Of a DNA stretch of 64,000 nt, positions 1 to 9,698 are shown in pieces. Numbering within the stretch: the stretch's first letter is position 1; every line of letters starts with the position of its first letter. The notes below the pieces were generated by a model. It was given only the letters and a program-made list of their open reading frames with translations. It did no database searches and was not told the DNA's origin. This DNA is from Nemertoderma westbladi. Lineage: Eukaryota; Xenacoelomorpha; Nemertodermatida; Nemertodermatidae. The stretch spans positions 1-64,000 of the forward strand of contig JAUCBJ010008048.1 in assembly GCA_032718475.1 (NCBI GenBank), read 5' to 3'. The position numbers and the translations under genes were made by a program.

Positions 1-2165
1 TAATAAGATCTGTCAGTGTCTTTCCCGCTGTCCTCTCCTTGAGAAGTTTGGCTTTCACCATCGTCGGTATAACATACTGGTGTTACCCTTCTCCTAGAAA
101 CGGGTTTCTCACTTACCTTGTTTTCCAATGTCTTCTCTCTGGACTGCCTTAGGAGCTGTAATTTCACCTCGCTATCCAAGAATGACATGAGATCAGCCAT
201 GGTAGGGTCTCGTTGTTGTTGTTCCATCATATATAACACTTTCTTATCCCAGCGTGTACCTACTCCACCCTTCGGTAAAGCAGAAGCCACTGCTCTAATA
301 ACCATAGCACTCTGATACTCATGAGACTTACCTAGCCAATCTAATTGTCTACAGATCTCCTGAATCTCATCGGAAAACTCTATAATCCCGCTGCTAAGAA
401 ACTTTCGGGGCGCCATTAATTTTGCATACAAATACCCAGCTATGTCATTCCTATTACCATACCTGATGTTTAGTGTATCCCAAACTTGTCTTAATCCATC
501 TGGATGTCCAATAAATTTTAACGCCATTGACTTGGGAGGTCCTTCCAAACATTCGATGAGGAATCTAAGTTTCTCTCCGTTAGATAGTACAGAGTTCTGT
601 ATGTTATCTTTGTAATATTCATTAAAAGGTAACCATTTCATCTCATCTCCATTGAACTTGACAATCTCTCCAACCTTGACCGCTTGACGGGCTTCGGTTC
701 TAGCCATTTGACGCGTAAAACTTTCTTGAGCCATCGTATTATTGAATATAGAATTATTGGTATCTAAATTTCTCGGATTATGATCAGGTCTATATGGAAT
801 ATCATTATCAACAGGTCTATAATTACCCTTAATAGGGTTCACTATAGGAGTTTCTACTTCGCTAGCAGTATAGATGCGTGTAGGCTCCACACCTTGCGCA
901 TGAGATACTTCAGACCTAACGGGTTGACACATTGTTACAGGGGGTGGTGGTATACCCTTTTGTAAATTTACTAATTTATCGCGCTCTAGCGCGATATTTT
1001 GCTGCACTTCTTGCAACTCTAACTTGCTTTCCCTCACTGTTCCCTTTAAATGTTGGACAGTCCCTTCCAACTCTCGGACCTGTTGGGAGGAGCGTATCCG
1101 ATTCTCCTTCATCTCTCCAAGGAGAATATCCATCCCCCGCCGTCTCTCGTCTACCCATTCAACCGCCGAAACGGGCTCCGCCAACGTCGTAGCGGGCAGA
1201 CAAGGGACAACGGGCGACAAATTCGGAATATTTCGCTCGGGGTCCAGGACCTGAACTGTCTCTCGGGCAGTTCTACGGGGCACAGGTAGCTTAGTGCTAT
1301 GTAGAGGGAATTTATAGGTAGCTTCAGGGAGCACAGGTGTATCTATTACCGTAGGGGTGATTTCAAGAACAGGCCTACCTATTTCAGGCTCATCTACTAT
1401 AGTAGGGAGTCTTTCTATTTTAATTATTTGGTCTGTGGGCTCTGTACTACCTAAGTTGGTGTTATTTAGCTGCCTTCTAACAGATGGAGGCAAATCAGGC
1501 AATTTCTGACGGTGGAATGTTCTTTTACGTCTACTTGGACGAGATCTATTTCCCTTGCCTTCAGTATCGGTGGTATCGCCTTCCTCAGATGATGTATATC
1601 CCTGTCTTTTGGGAGTAGATCGATTCATCATCTGCATATTACTAGCTGCTAACTGTTTATTTATGCAGTCTTGATTCTCCTGAATGTTTTCCAATTCTAA
1701 TTGGGTGATTTCGTCAGCCGCTTTCCTTTCTGCTTCTGCCACTTTTGTCTCTGCCGCTGCCTCTGCCTCTGCCGCTGCCTCTGCCGCTTTTGCCTCTGCC
1801 GCTGCCTTGGCCGCTGCCGCCTTTCTTTCTGCTTCTGCAACTACTACTGCTGCTTTCTTTCTGTCTTCTATACGCTTTTTCCTTACTTGTTCTTCCCTTT
1901 CTCTAGCGATGCGGAGTTGTTCATCGAATTTAGCTTGGTTCGCCGCTAACCTATCTACATCAATCGCATCTAACACAAGTTTGGCTCCTTCGCTATTAGG
2001 GCTAAGTCCCTCTAGCCTTCTCCTCAACTCTTCATCTCCCACAAAACGCTGATAGTCTGACAGATAGATATCAATGGCATCCTTCTTATGCGGTTTCTCT
2101 GCCGTCGCTTCGCTCTCGGTTGTATCTAATAGACTGTCTGACAGGTTCTGCCTTGCGTCAGACAT
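1..2165 (-). CDS. Gag-like protein of BEL/Pao copy 1, partial, internally deleted
   Basis: Read from ATG at 2165, the frame stays open to base 1 (721 codons, continuing off the window). It aligns along its length with the gag-like protein at 15721-19395. After the first 14 residues it jumps directly to the equivalent of residue 316 of copy 2, so about 299 codons are absent without breaking the frame. It then has the Ala/Glu/Lys-rich low-complexity coiled segment, which differs in length and order from copy 2. A proline-rich linker and the DUF1759-type capsid-like region follow, with FNGDEMKWLPFNEYY and the LIECLEGPPK motif. The zinc knuckles would lie beyond the edge. Expected role: particle-forming structural protein of the retrotransposon. 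The difference could be a deletion here or extra sequence in copy 2. Confidence 0.8.
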   Translation of the reverse strand, partial: MSDARQNLSDSLLDTTESEATAEKPHKKDAIDIYLSDYQRFVGDEELRRRLEGLSPNSEGAKLVLDAIDVDRLAANQAKFDEQLRIAREREEQVRKKRIEDRKKAAVVVAEAERKAAAAKAAAEAKAAEAAAEAEAAAETKVAEAERKAADEITQLELENIQENQDCINKQLAASNMQMMNRSTPKRQGYTSSEEGDTTDTEGKGNRSRPSRRKRTFHRQKLPDLPPSVRRQLNNTNLGSTEPTDQIIKIERLPTIVDEPEIGRPVLEITPTVIDTPVLPEATYKFPLHSTKLPVPRRTARETVQVLDPERNIPNLSPVVPCLPATTLAEPVSAVEWVDERRRGMDILLGEMKENRIRSSQQVRELEGTVQHLKGTVRESKLELQEVQQNIALERDKLVNLQKGIPPPPVTMCQPVRSEVSHAQGVEPTRIYTASEVETPIVNPIKGNYRPVDNDIPYRPDHNPRNLDTNNSIFNNTMAQESFTRQMARTEARQAVKVGEIVKFNGDEMKWLPFNEYYKDNIQNSVLSNGEKLRFLIECLEGPPKSMALKFIGHPDGLRQVWDTLNIRYGNRNDIAGYLYAKLMAPRKFLSSGIIEFSDEIQEICRQLDWLGKSHEYQSAMVIRAVASALPKGGVGTRWDKKVLYMMEQQQRDPTMADLMSFLDSEVKLQLLRQSREKTLENKVSEKPVSRRRVTPVCYTDDGESQTSQGEDSGKDTDRSY

Positions 2166-2249
2166 GCTTATGTGTACAGTTGAATGTCTACTGCTGTATT
2201 ACAGTCTGAGCAAGCCTAGTAACTCAGTATTAACTGATAGCCTAGTAAT

Positions 2250-2540
2250 TAATTACCGGTACTGCTACTCAGTGTAGCGTGATATATATAATATATTAGA
2301 ATACCGGTATGCTTATAGTATATATAAGTATTATTACAGACTAGGTTTATCACAGAATACCGGTATAATTTTAGCACAAATATATATAAATATATAATAG
2401 GCCTATCGGGAATACCGGTATACAGCTTACAGTTTGTAGGATATATAATTCTGAAATAGAATTAATTACAAGTACCGGTATAATTTCAGCCTAGATTTAT
2501 AGAAATAAAGATAATAGGCCTATCGTAAATACCGGTATAT
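2250..2540. repeat. Cluster of ATACCGGTAT palindromes in BEL 5' region (copy 1)
   Basis: Palindromic ACCGGT cores occur at about 2254, 2303, 2359, 2414, 2475 and 2531. Most sit in the perfect 10-base palindrome ATACCGGTAT, separated by 50-60 bp of AT-rich DNA with AGGCCTAT. The same cluster is present in the second BEL copy at about 15335-15600, just upstream of gag. It looks like a degenerate tandem repeat built around a palindrome. Its role is unknown; protein binding or RNA structure near the gag start are both possible. Confidence 0.6.
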
Positions 2541-3580
2541 CAATTATTTTAAAATAACTGAATTTCTGAATTTCAAGGGTTACTTGGTTACTTTACTTAC
2601 TTTATTACCGTTATTTGAGCAGTAATCCAACTGATATTGAGACCTAATGGTTGTATGGTATGCCTACTATTTATAAATCGTTGGATTTGATTTATAATAT
2701 ATATATACCCGTTTTAATGGGTTTTGTCTATGTTTGAAATAAATGTTATTATTTCTGGGGAGTAATCACTACACAAAGCGGTGCGCTTTCAGTGAAGTGT
2801 TACTTATGAGACACTAAAACAAATAATACTAATTTACCTAAGTTACTTAATACTACAAATTACGTACAATTCGGGTTGAGATTACAATCTCTAAATAAAC
2901 ACAAAAATTTACAAAAAACACAAAATACGAATTTTTAGGGTAATTTTACAAGAAGTCTACAAACCAGCCTAACAAAGGGTTAGATAACCGGTTATTACAA
3001 CGGCTGAACGGACAGAGTACTACGGTATTTGAAATAATAAGTAGTAGTAAATACACTGCGTCGTCCAGATAGGAAAATACCACCGCCTGACGACCTATAG
3101 CCGTATCGCTATAGGTTCTACGTTATGTATCACGGAGTGTTCCTACCTAGAAGTTAATAGAGCTAATCGAATGTGCCTATCAACCACTTTACAACACAGA
3201 TATAATGCCTACACTAATTATTCTCGGAAAGCACTGTACACTAAACCCTAAATTAGGTACGAGTACTTGTACAACAGATAATCAGTAATTAAATATACTT
3301 GAACAGCTAAAAGAACCACGGCATCTGCTGGAGTGACCGATGCACAAAATCACCAGTCTTTACCTACGCCGAGCAGCCCGTGTAGTACCGGGGTTAATTT
3401 AACTATAGCGGTATGTATAACAAACACAATTACTGTAGGAACAAACTTGGGGAATGAATGTTGCGAATAATCGCATAAACTCTGAATAATAAATATTACG
3501 CTACGCGTACAAACTACTCAAACAAAATACAGACCGAACACTGACAGACTACTATCAAGCCTAAACAAACCACGGTATAT

Positions 3581-4160
3581 GCAGACTCCGAAATGATTAG
3601 GGAGTATGCGCTCAAACCCAGTAGTGCGACTTATTCTTTAGTTGGGGGATTACCTTACAGCGTTCGCTGCCCCTACTGCCTAATCGTACTTAATCGGACA
3701 GATGATCTACACACGCGGCAATCCGTTCAGACCTAATAACAGCCAGACAACTATCCAGCCTACAAATTATCTAAATAAAATTATACGCTACCCGTACAGA
3801 CTTACACAAACAAAGTACAGACTAAACGATGGCAGACCACTCTCAAGCCTAAATAAACCACAGGACATGCAGACTCCGAAATGATTAGGGAGTATGCGCT
3901 CTAACCCAGTAGTGCGACTTATTCTTTAGTTGGGGGATTACCTTACAGCGTTCGCTGCCCCTACTGCCTAATCGTACTTAATCGGACAAGTGCTCTACAC
4001 ACACTGTAATCCGTTCAGACTTAACAGCAATCAGACAACAGCTCAGCCTACAAATTGTCTGTACAATCCGACCAGGCTTACACGCCTTCTGTTCAATACT
4101 GGCCTACAAATAAATAAAACTTGACAGAAATAAGTAAACCATATAAAGGTATAAGGGGTG
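3581..4160. repeat. Two-unit tandem duplication, period about 289 bp, inside BEL copy 1
   Basis: The block starting GCAGACTCCGAAATGATTAG at 3581 recurs at 3870, and the surrounding sequence, including GTTGGGGGATTACC, is duplicated with it. The same two-unit arrangement with a period of about 290 bp is found in copy 2 (about 13860-14390). The duplication therefore predates the split of the two copies. No coding function is apparent. Confidence 0.75.
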
Positions 4161-5566
4161 ATCAATCCCTAATCCCTTAAACAGCCTACCGGTATGCAAT
4201 AATCAAATCGAATAATACTAGTGTACTTATACTGAAGTACCGGTTAGAACAGTTAGGCCTACTGACCTACAGAGTGTACCGGTTCAGGTTTACCGGTTGA
4301 CCGGTACTTTCAACTTTATTGCTCACTGCAACAAAGAAGCTATATCCTTTAATGTTCGCGCTTTCAGACCTTTGGCAGTTTAACCCGCCAAATTAAGATG
4401 TCTTCTAGATATTAAATCGCTTTTTAGCCTATGACAAGTATTTGATTCACTACACTAGTCGAAACCAATCCGTGCGCGACCATTCACCCGCTGGATATTC
4501 CCGGGAGATTGGGTTCGACGGTTTAATTTTGTTGCTATGTAAGCCTAATGTATTATTCGACTGACAGTATTATATAATCTCTGACAATATTATTTACCTT
4601 CGGGAATATTAACAGTTCCTTTAGGACGTGGCGCTTTATCTACATAAACAGAGTTATGACTTAAACTACTCACAACGACATGGCTCAATTATAATTCACA
4701 TATATGGCGCATTCTTTAGGAATGCTTCTTTAACAGACTCACTCATACACAATGCTGCACAATACTGCACACTAATCTGCCGATCTTCACTGATTTTAGT
4801 CACATATAAAAGGAACACAGACTGACTCATGTAGGGTCTATCAAATAACATTAGATTCACTTCAAACCACTTTAACATAAGTCACAATCGTTTATCTGTA
4901 ACCCTTCTCTCTTACCTTCGGTATATCAAGAATATTGGGTTTCGGGGTTATTTATCGTTATTCCAAATATAATAATTCATCAACCATGTTATGAAGAACT
5001 GACAGTAAATAGCAGTATAAAACAACAATGAAAACACTGATTGTTATGAGTTTGCAATGTTTCAACAGTCAGTATGTATGATCAGTCAGCAGTATGATCA
5101 TGAGTCAGGTAGTTAAAGGATATATGCCCTTTATAATTAAACCTACTAGTGTAAGACTAAAAACTAAAACACGGAGGTGCCAAAGCCGGTTCTTAGGCTC
5201 TGGGCAAAAAACATAACACTGAACTACTGAGTTTCTGTATATACCTCCAACACAAAGACAACAAACGCTCTGATTGGTCAACCTGAACAATGAGAGAACA
5301 GAGAAACAAAGAAACGTCGACGTGGCAATATCAGCTGCTAGCTGTCGTCATGGTAGCGACACTGTTTTCAAGAGTATCGCGCTTTTACGTCACGGAATTA
5401 CGGATTATGTCCTCTAAAGTACAAATACAGAAGAAATAGCTCTTATGTCCGCTAAAACACCAGTACAGCAAGGACACGGCCTTTTTATGCCTGGTAAACC
5501 AACTACAGAGTACTTTACGGGAAAAATAAGGAAAAATAACCGGACAATTCAGTAAAAGCTTTTACA

Positions 5567-5736
5567 AATGACTACAGCTGAACGCACAGGACTAGAGGAT
5601 TACTGCATTAGCATATTACTGTATTAGGGTAGGCTACCTACTGCAGTACTGAACTAAACCACAACTACAGAACTACCGGTACCAAACACAGAAACAGCCA
5701 GACCAGACTACTGGACTACAATCATACAATGCGGCA
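5567..5736 (+). promoter_or_regulatory. Short interval between BEL 5' end and TRIM start codon
   Basis: Only 170 bp separate the outer end of the inverted BEL copy from the TRIM ATG. No TATA box or other clear promoter motif is visible; an ACCGGTACC sequence lies at about 5677. Either the promoter lies in this interval or transcription starts inside the adjacent retrotransposon end. That is inference from spacing only. Confidence 0.3.
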
Positions 5737-7758
5737 ATGGACCGGGAGCAAGTAGAGCGAGAGTTCGAATGTTCCGTATGTCTACGACTTTTACATCAGC
5801 CACGAGTTTTAATCAACTGCTCCCACTGTTTCTGTTACAAATGCATCATCAAATTTTCAATACAACGCGGTGATGGATTTTCGTTGGAATGTCCTCGTTG
5901 TCGGAATCCCACCGAGGTAGAGAAACTGGATTCTTTGCCGACAGTAAATCATGTCGTCACTTCTATGATTGATATGATTCGAAAAGAAAAAACATGCGAC
6001 GAGTGCGGAAAAAACAAAGGAACGAATCCCTGCGAACGTTGCGACACCGAATTGTGCAGAAAGTGCGAACTTTACCACGTCTGTGACGTCAATCCACCTA
6101 ATTCGACATCAGCTGGTGAACCGACGCCGACGGGATGCTGGTCTAATGACGTAGATCTCGGTAAACAAGGAGCTGTTGGTGGATCTAAAGAACCGGATCC
6201 CGATCTGTGCCTAATCCACGGTCTAAACAAACGCCATTATTGCGAGAAATGCGAATGTACTGTTTGTCGCCAATGTCATTCCGTAGACGATATTTCTAAA
6301 GATCACGAGGTCTTGTATTCCAACGAAATCTGTACTTCAATCAGACGAAACTTAGTAGAAGGTCCGGGAAAGTTGAGAACACGACTGGAGACTAAACTAA
6401 CAGTGTTGGAAGGAATTCTGGGGGATTTAGAGGACGTCACTAAAGTTTCCACCGACGACATCCGCAAACACTTCCAATATTTATACAACGAATTAAAAGC
6501 AGCTGAAGATACAATGATGAAGCAGGTCCAGGATTTAAATACCAAAACGGCGGGAAACATATCAGCAGCGCAGGAAATTCTCGCTAATATCGAAATTCCT
6601 GAAGAAAACGAATATTATAAGAAGATAAAGAATTCCGAGTTGATAAAGGAAATAGCGGAAGCCAAGAAGATCCTAAAGAAATATAAAGAAACCGAGCAGC
6701 GGATTTCTGAGATCGAAGTTGTAGAGGTACCGGAAATTCGTTTCGTTCCGGTTGAGTTACAGAAAGACCTGGAAGGGATTACCGGCCGCGTTGATATTAT
6801 ATATAGCGGCGATGGAGGAGAGAAGATGGCGGTTCCAGTAGAAGAACTGGAGGTTGAGAAACGTTTTGACCTCCGCCAATACGAAGATATTTTATTAAGA
6901 GATCCGCAGCTAAAGGAAACATGTCGGATCGACTGTCGGAGAATGGGAATCGGTAAAGTCGGTCCCATTGGTGGTTATCATGGAAACCTGGGGATAACCG
7001 ATTCCCTAACTAACAGGATTTATATTTACGAATTCAACGACGCCGATTCTTTATCTCTACGTGGTGAACCTATAATCCTCGAATCCGACTGCAACGCCGA
7101 AAAGAAACAGATTAAGTTTCTAGATAACTACGAGGAAACCTGGATCGCCGCAACGGAAGAATGTGTATTTGTAATAAACGCAGGCAAAGGTGATGTCAAA
7201 CATTTGTGTCTTGGTAAAGAGAGATACCGCGGTCAACCAATAGGCCCAATGGTCGGCATCCATCGTGATTATCTGCTAACGTCAAACAACTGCGTGATTA
7301 AACTGGACCTGCGCGATTGTTCTAAGGAATGGATATCCCGTATCGAAGAACCCGGGAAACTCCTTTCCACTACCTGCCATAGTTCAACGCACTATTTATA
7401 CGTCGGATTATTCCAACCTAACGAACATAAGTTATCCCTATGTAACTATTCCGCTACCGGCACCGGACCCAACGTTACTCTCGTATTGAATAGAACGCTA
7501 TCCGTTCTTGATTGCGGTAAATCCATCCCTATTGGGGCGGTGGAACCACTGCTGAATCTGTATTTCTTAGTTCCTCTAGAAAAAGAAGGGAATTATTATC
7601 TGGGGGTTTATAAATACGTTCCAAACGTAACTAAAGTATCCCGATTGGGTGCCGTGCCAGTAAACGGGTTCGGTGGGATGGCTGTTGGGTATAATAATAG
7701 TGGATTATTTCTGTACGAAACTCGTAGTAACAGTTTACTTTATATTAAATATAACTGA
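5737..7758 (+). CDS. TRIM-family RING/B-box E3 ubiquitin ligase, single exon
   Basis: 673 residues. An N-terminal RING finger of C3HC4 type has ligands C12, C15, C28, H30, C33, C36, C52 and C55. A B-box-1-like cluster follows (C87, C90, C99, C102, C107, C110, H114, C116). A B-box 2 follows that (C158, H161, C169, C172, C177, C180, H190). Residues about 205-335 are charged and heptad-like, as expected for the TRIM coiled coil. Residues 390-673 are beta-rich with repeated hydrophobic strands and could be a propeller, but no clear NHL or SPRY signature is seen. Known role of the family: ubiquitin transfer with RING-bound E2, often in signalling or innate immunity; the substrate is unknown. The frame is open without introns, which is common in expanded invertebrate TRIM families or retrocopies. 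The ATG is the first in frame and sits 10 residues before the RING. Confidence 0.9.
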   Translation: MDREQVEREFECSVCLRLLHQPRVLINCSHCFCYKCIIKFSIQRGDGFSLECPRCRNPTEVEKLDSLPTVNHVVTSMIDMIRKEKTCDECGKNKGTNPCERCDTELCRKCELYHVCDVNPPNSTSAGEPTPTGCWSNDVDLGKQGAVGGSKEPDPDLCLIHGLNKRHYCEKCECTVCRQCHSVDDISKDHEVLYSNEICTSIRRNLVEGPGKLRTRLETKLTVLEGILGDLEDVTKVSTDDIRKHFQYLYNELKAAEDTMMKQVQDLNTKTAGNISAAQEILANIEIPEENEYYKKIKNSELIKEIAEAKKILKKYKETEQRISEIEVVEVPEIRFVPVELQKDLEGITGRVDIIYSGDGGEKMAVPVEELEVEKRFDLRQYEDILLRDPQLKETCRIDCRRMGIGKVGPIGGYHGNLGITDSLTNRIYIYEFNDADSLSLRGEPIILESDCNAEKKQIKFLDNYEETWIAATEECVFVINAGKGDVKHLCLGKERYRGQPIGPMVGIHRDYLLTSNNCVIKLDLRDCSKEWISRIEEPGKLLSTTCHSSTHYLYVGLFQPNEHKLSLCNYSATGTGPNVTLVLNRTLSVLDCGKSIPIGAVEPLLNLYFLVPLEKEGNYYLGVYKYVPNVTKVSRLGAVPVNGFGGMAVGYNNSGLFLYETRSNSLLYIKYN

Positions 7759-8402
7759 ATCAGCTACACCTATCGATAAATTGAGTTTTAACTCGCTAAC
7801 TATATATAACTGTTTACTTAACTCTTTCTTTCATTTAATACAGGCTCCAGTCTATGGCCCCGTATTTTATATATTACTGAGCTACCCCACATATATATTT
7901 AGTAAAGATATGAGAAATTATAAAATTTTTTCACCAAACCGGTTCCGCTGGTTTTTTAGAGGGTCTTAAACATAGCAACGGAGGAAATCCCCATAGCAAC
8001 AGATCTTATAGTAGATATGACGAGTTACAATTTATGGAAGATTATTATTTTGGATTCGAAGAATTTAATGACATATTTCGTTTTTTGAAAATACCATAGC
8101 AACCAAGTGAAAACGACCTTCTATATTAGCTGTATTGATAATGTCCTTAGCAACGGACTAACGTAATTTCGGTTTTTTTTACATTTCGATTCCGACATTT
8201 CGTAACAGAATAATTTTATAGTTGTGACATTTTTGATTGAAATTTTTTATTAAATTATGAAAATATAATAATGTGACATTCATTAATTTCGCGATTTATG
8301 CGAGTGACATGCTATTTATAAGTAATATAAATGGTTATAAATAAATTATTTATTACATAATAAATACGCTTTTGGCCGCTTTCGTTCATATTATTTTTAA
8401 TA
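7759..8402. other. AT-rich 3' flank of TRIM gene with CATAGCAAC half-sites
   Basis: No credible gene. The TRIM stop is followed by AT-rich sequence with four C(A/T)TAGCAAC-type motifs at 7970-7978, 7991-8000, 8094-8103 and 8145-8154. These resemble one half of an RFX X-box. No clear polyadenylation signal can be assigned with confidence. Confidence 0.5.
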
Positions 8403-8831
8403 TTTATCAACTCCAATCGATAGATTAGGTGTTTACGCAACTAAATATGTATCATTTATAACATTTATCAACTCCAATCGATAGATTAGGTGTTTACGCA
8501 ACTAAATATGTATCATTTATAACATTTATCAACTCCAATCGATAGATTAGGTGTTTATGCAACTAAATATGTATCATTTATAACATTTATCAACTCCAAT
8601 CGATAGATTAGGTGTTTACGCAACTAAATATGTATCATTTATAACATTTATCAACTCCAATCGATAGATTAGGTGTTTACGCAACTAAATATGTATCATT
8701 TATAACATTTATCAACTCCAATCGATAGATTAGGTGTTTACGCAACTAAATATGTATCATTTATAACATTTATCAACTCCAATCGATAGATTAGGTGTTT
8801 ACGCAACTAAATATGTATCATTTATAACATT
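8403..8831. repeat. Minisatellite, 61-bp unit, seven copies
   Basis: The phrase TTTATCAACTCC recurs at 8403, 8464, 8525, 8586, 8647, 8708 and 8769, exactly 61 bp apart. Units are nearly identical, differing by a C/T change in the third. Low divergence indicates recent expansion or homogenisation. No reading frame. Confidence 0.95.
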
Positions 8832-9686
8832 TCATGTCGATGGCTCAGTTTTATTCAGGATTTAATGGAAATATTCTGGGGTCACGCCAATTCACACAGA
8901 AACACGATCTCCTTAAAATGTGACTTCCCGTCGGTTTCATCAAGAGTTCTTTACGTATAAAGATATATAATACTCTTAGCTTTCGAATGCACTAAATATC
9001 TCAGAATTTCATTAACATGGACTCGAGTTATTAAGGATTTCCTGAAAAAGTTCCACATTTTAACTAATTTTCATAATATTTGAGTATTACAGTATAATTT
9101 TGCCTTGTATATCTCTGTTGCCATGGCAGCTGCTGTATGAATTGAATAGAAGCACTTCTAACTCAATAGGTATTCCTCGCCGCGGTTGTAAATTGTTGTG
9201 TTTCCACAGTAAATAGACCGTTTTATACGCGGTAAAAATTGTCTAGGGTCCCAAAGTAAGTGTGACATGTTGCCAATGGCAACGCCTCAAGCTAATTTAG
9301 CAAGGTTTCTATAAAATTATTACAAAATATTTGTTAAAACAAATATAACTTGCATCCAAAATGTCAATGCGTTGCCTCATTGTATGTCAGTTGAAAGATT
9401 ACAGTATGTCTGGGTAGTTGGTAGACAGACATGTGAAGATGGTAAGACTATGTAGTCAGTATCCATGGCAACAGATGTGTATTCCTGTACATACAGTGGC
9501 AACGGACGAAGGGTTGGTTGGTTTTTGTTTAAAACATGTATATTGATTATTAGAATTATGTGATATACTTAGGGACCACACCATAGCAACAGGGGGTCTT
9601 TACCATAGCAACAAGTTATACTCCATAGCAACCATCACGCAGTTACTGAAATCAGTAGAAAATGTTTATGTCAAGCTTACTAGGCA
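8832..9686. other. Noncoding interval with X-box-like motifs
   Basis: No gene visible. It contains several RFX-type sites or half-sites: GTTGCCATGGCAGC (9118), GTTGCCAATGGCAAC (9269), CCATGGCAAC (9462) and CCATAGCAAC at 9591, 9603 and 9623. Otherwise it is AT-rich unique-looking DNA. Confidence 0.5.
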
Positions 9687-9698
9687 ATATAGGTGATA
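9687..9698. repeat. Target-site duplication of LINE A, ATATAGGTGATA (one side)
   Basis: ATATAGGTGATA at 9687-9698 is repeated exactly at 11591-11602, bracketing the LINE fragment. A 12-bp exact duplication is typical of target-primed reverse transcription. Confidence 0.85.

Larger units (their letters stand above)
1..5566 (-). mobile_element. BEL/Pao-type LTR retrotransposon copy 1 (left part cut by window edge)
   Basis: On the minus strand this element starts at 5566 with TGTAAAAGCTTTT. It runs through about 3.4 kb of noncoding 5' sequence into a gag-like frame that leaves the window at base 1. It is the inverted counterpart of 12380 onward, and its first 1.2 kb also matches 26588-27758. 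The family assignment rests on the gag-like protein of the second copy (DUF1759-type region, zinc knuckles) and on the protease there. The long shared 5' region presumably includes the 5' LTR, but no second LTR is in view, so its end is not defined. The noncoding part holds short unconserved reading frames, a 289-bp tandem duplication and a cluster of ACCGGT palindromes. The inverted pairing with copy 2 is directly visible; integration as two independent events is inference. Confidence 0.8.

Noticed and set aside
5105-5290. Small frame (about 60 residues) shared by the three BEL 5' ends, also at 12609-12914 and 26891-27220
   Set aside because: It lies in the presumed LTR, its ends differ between copies, and no protein feature is present.
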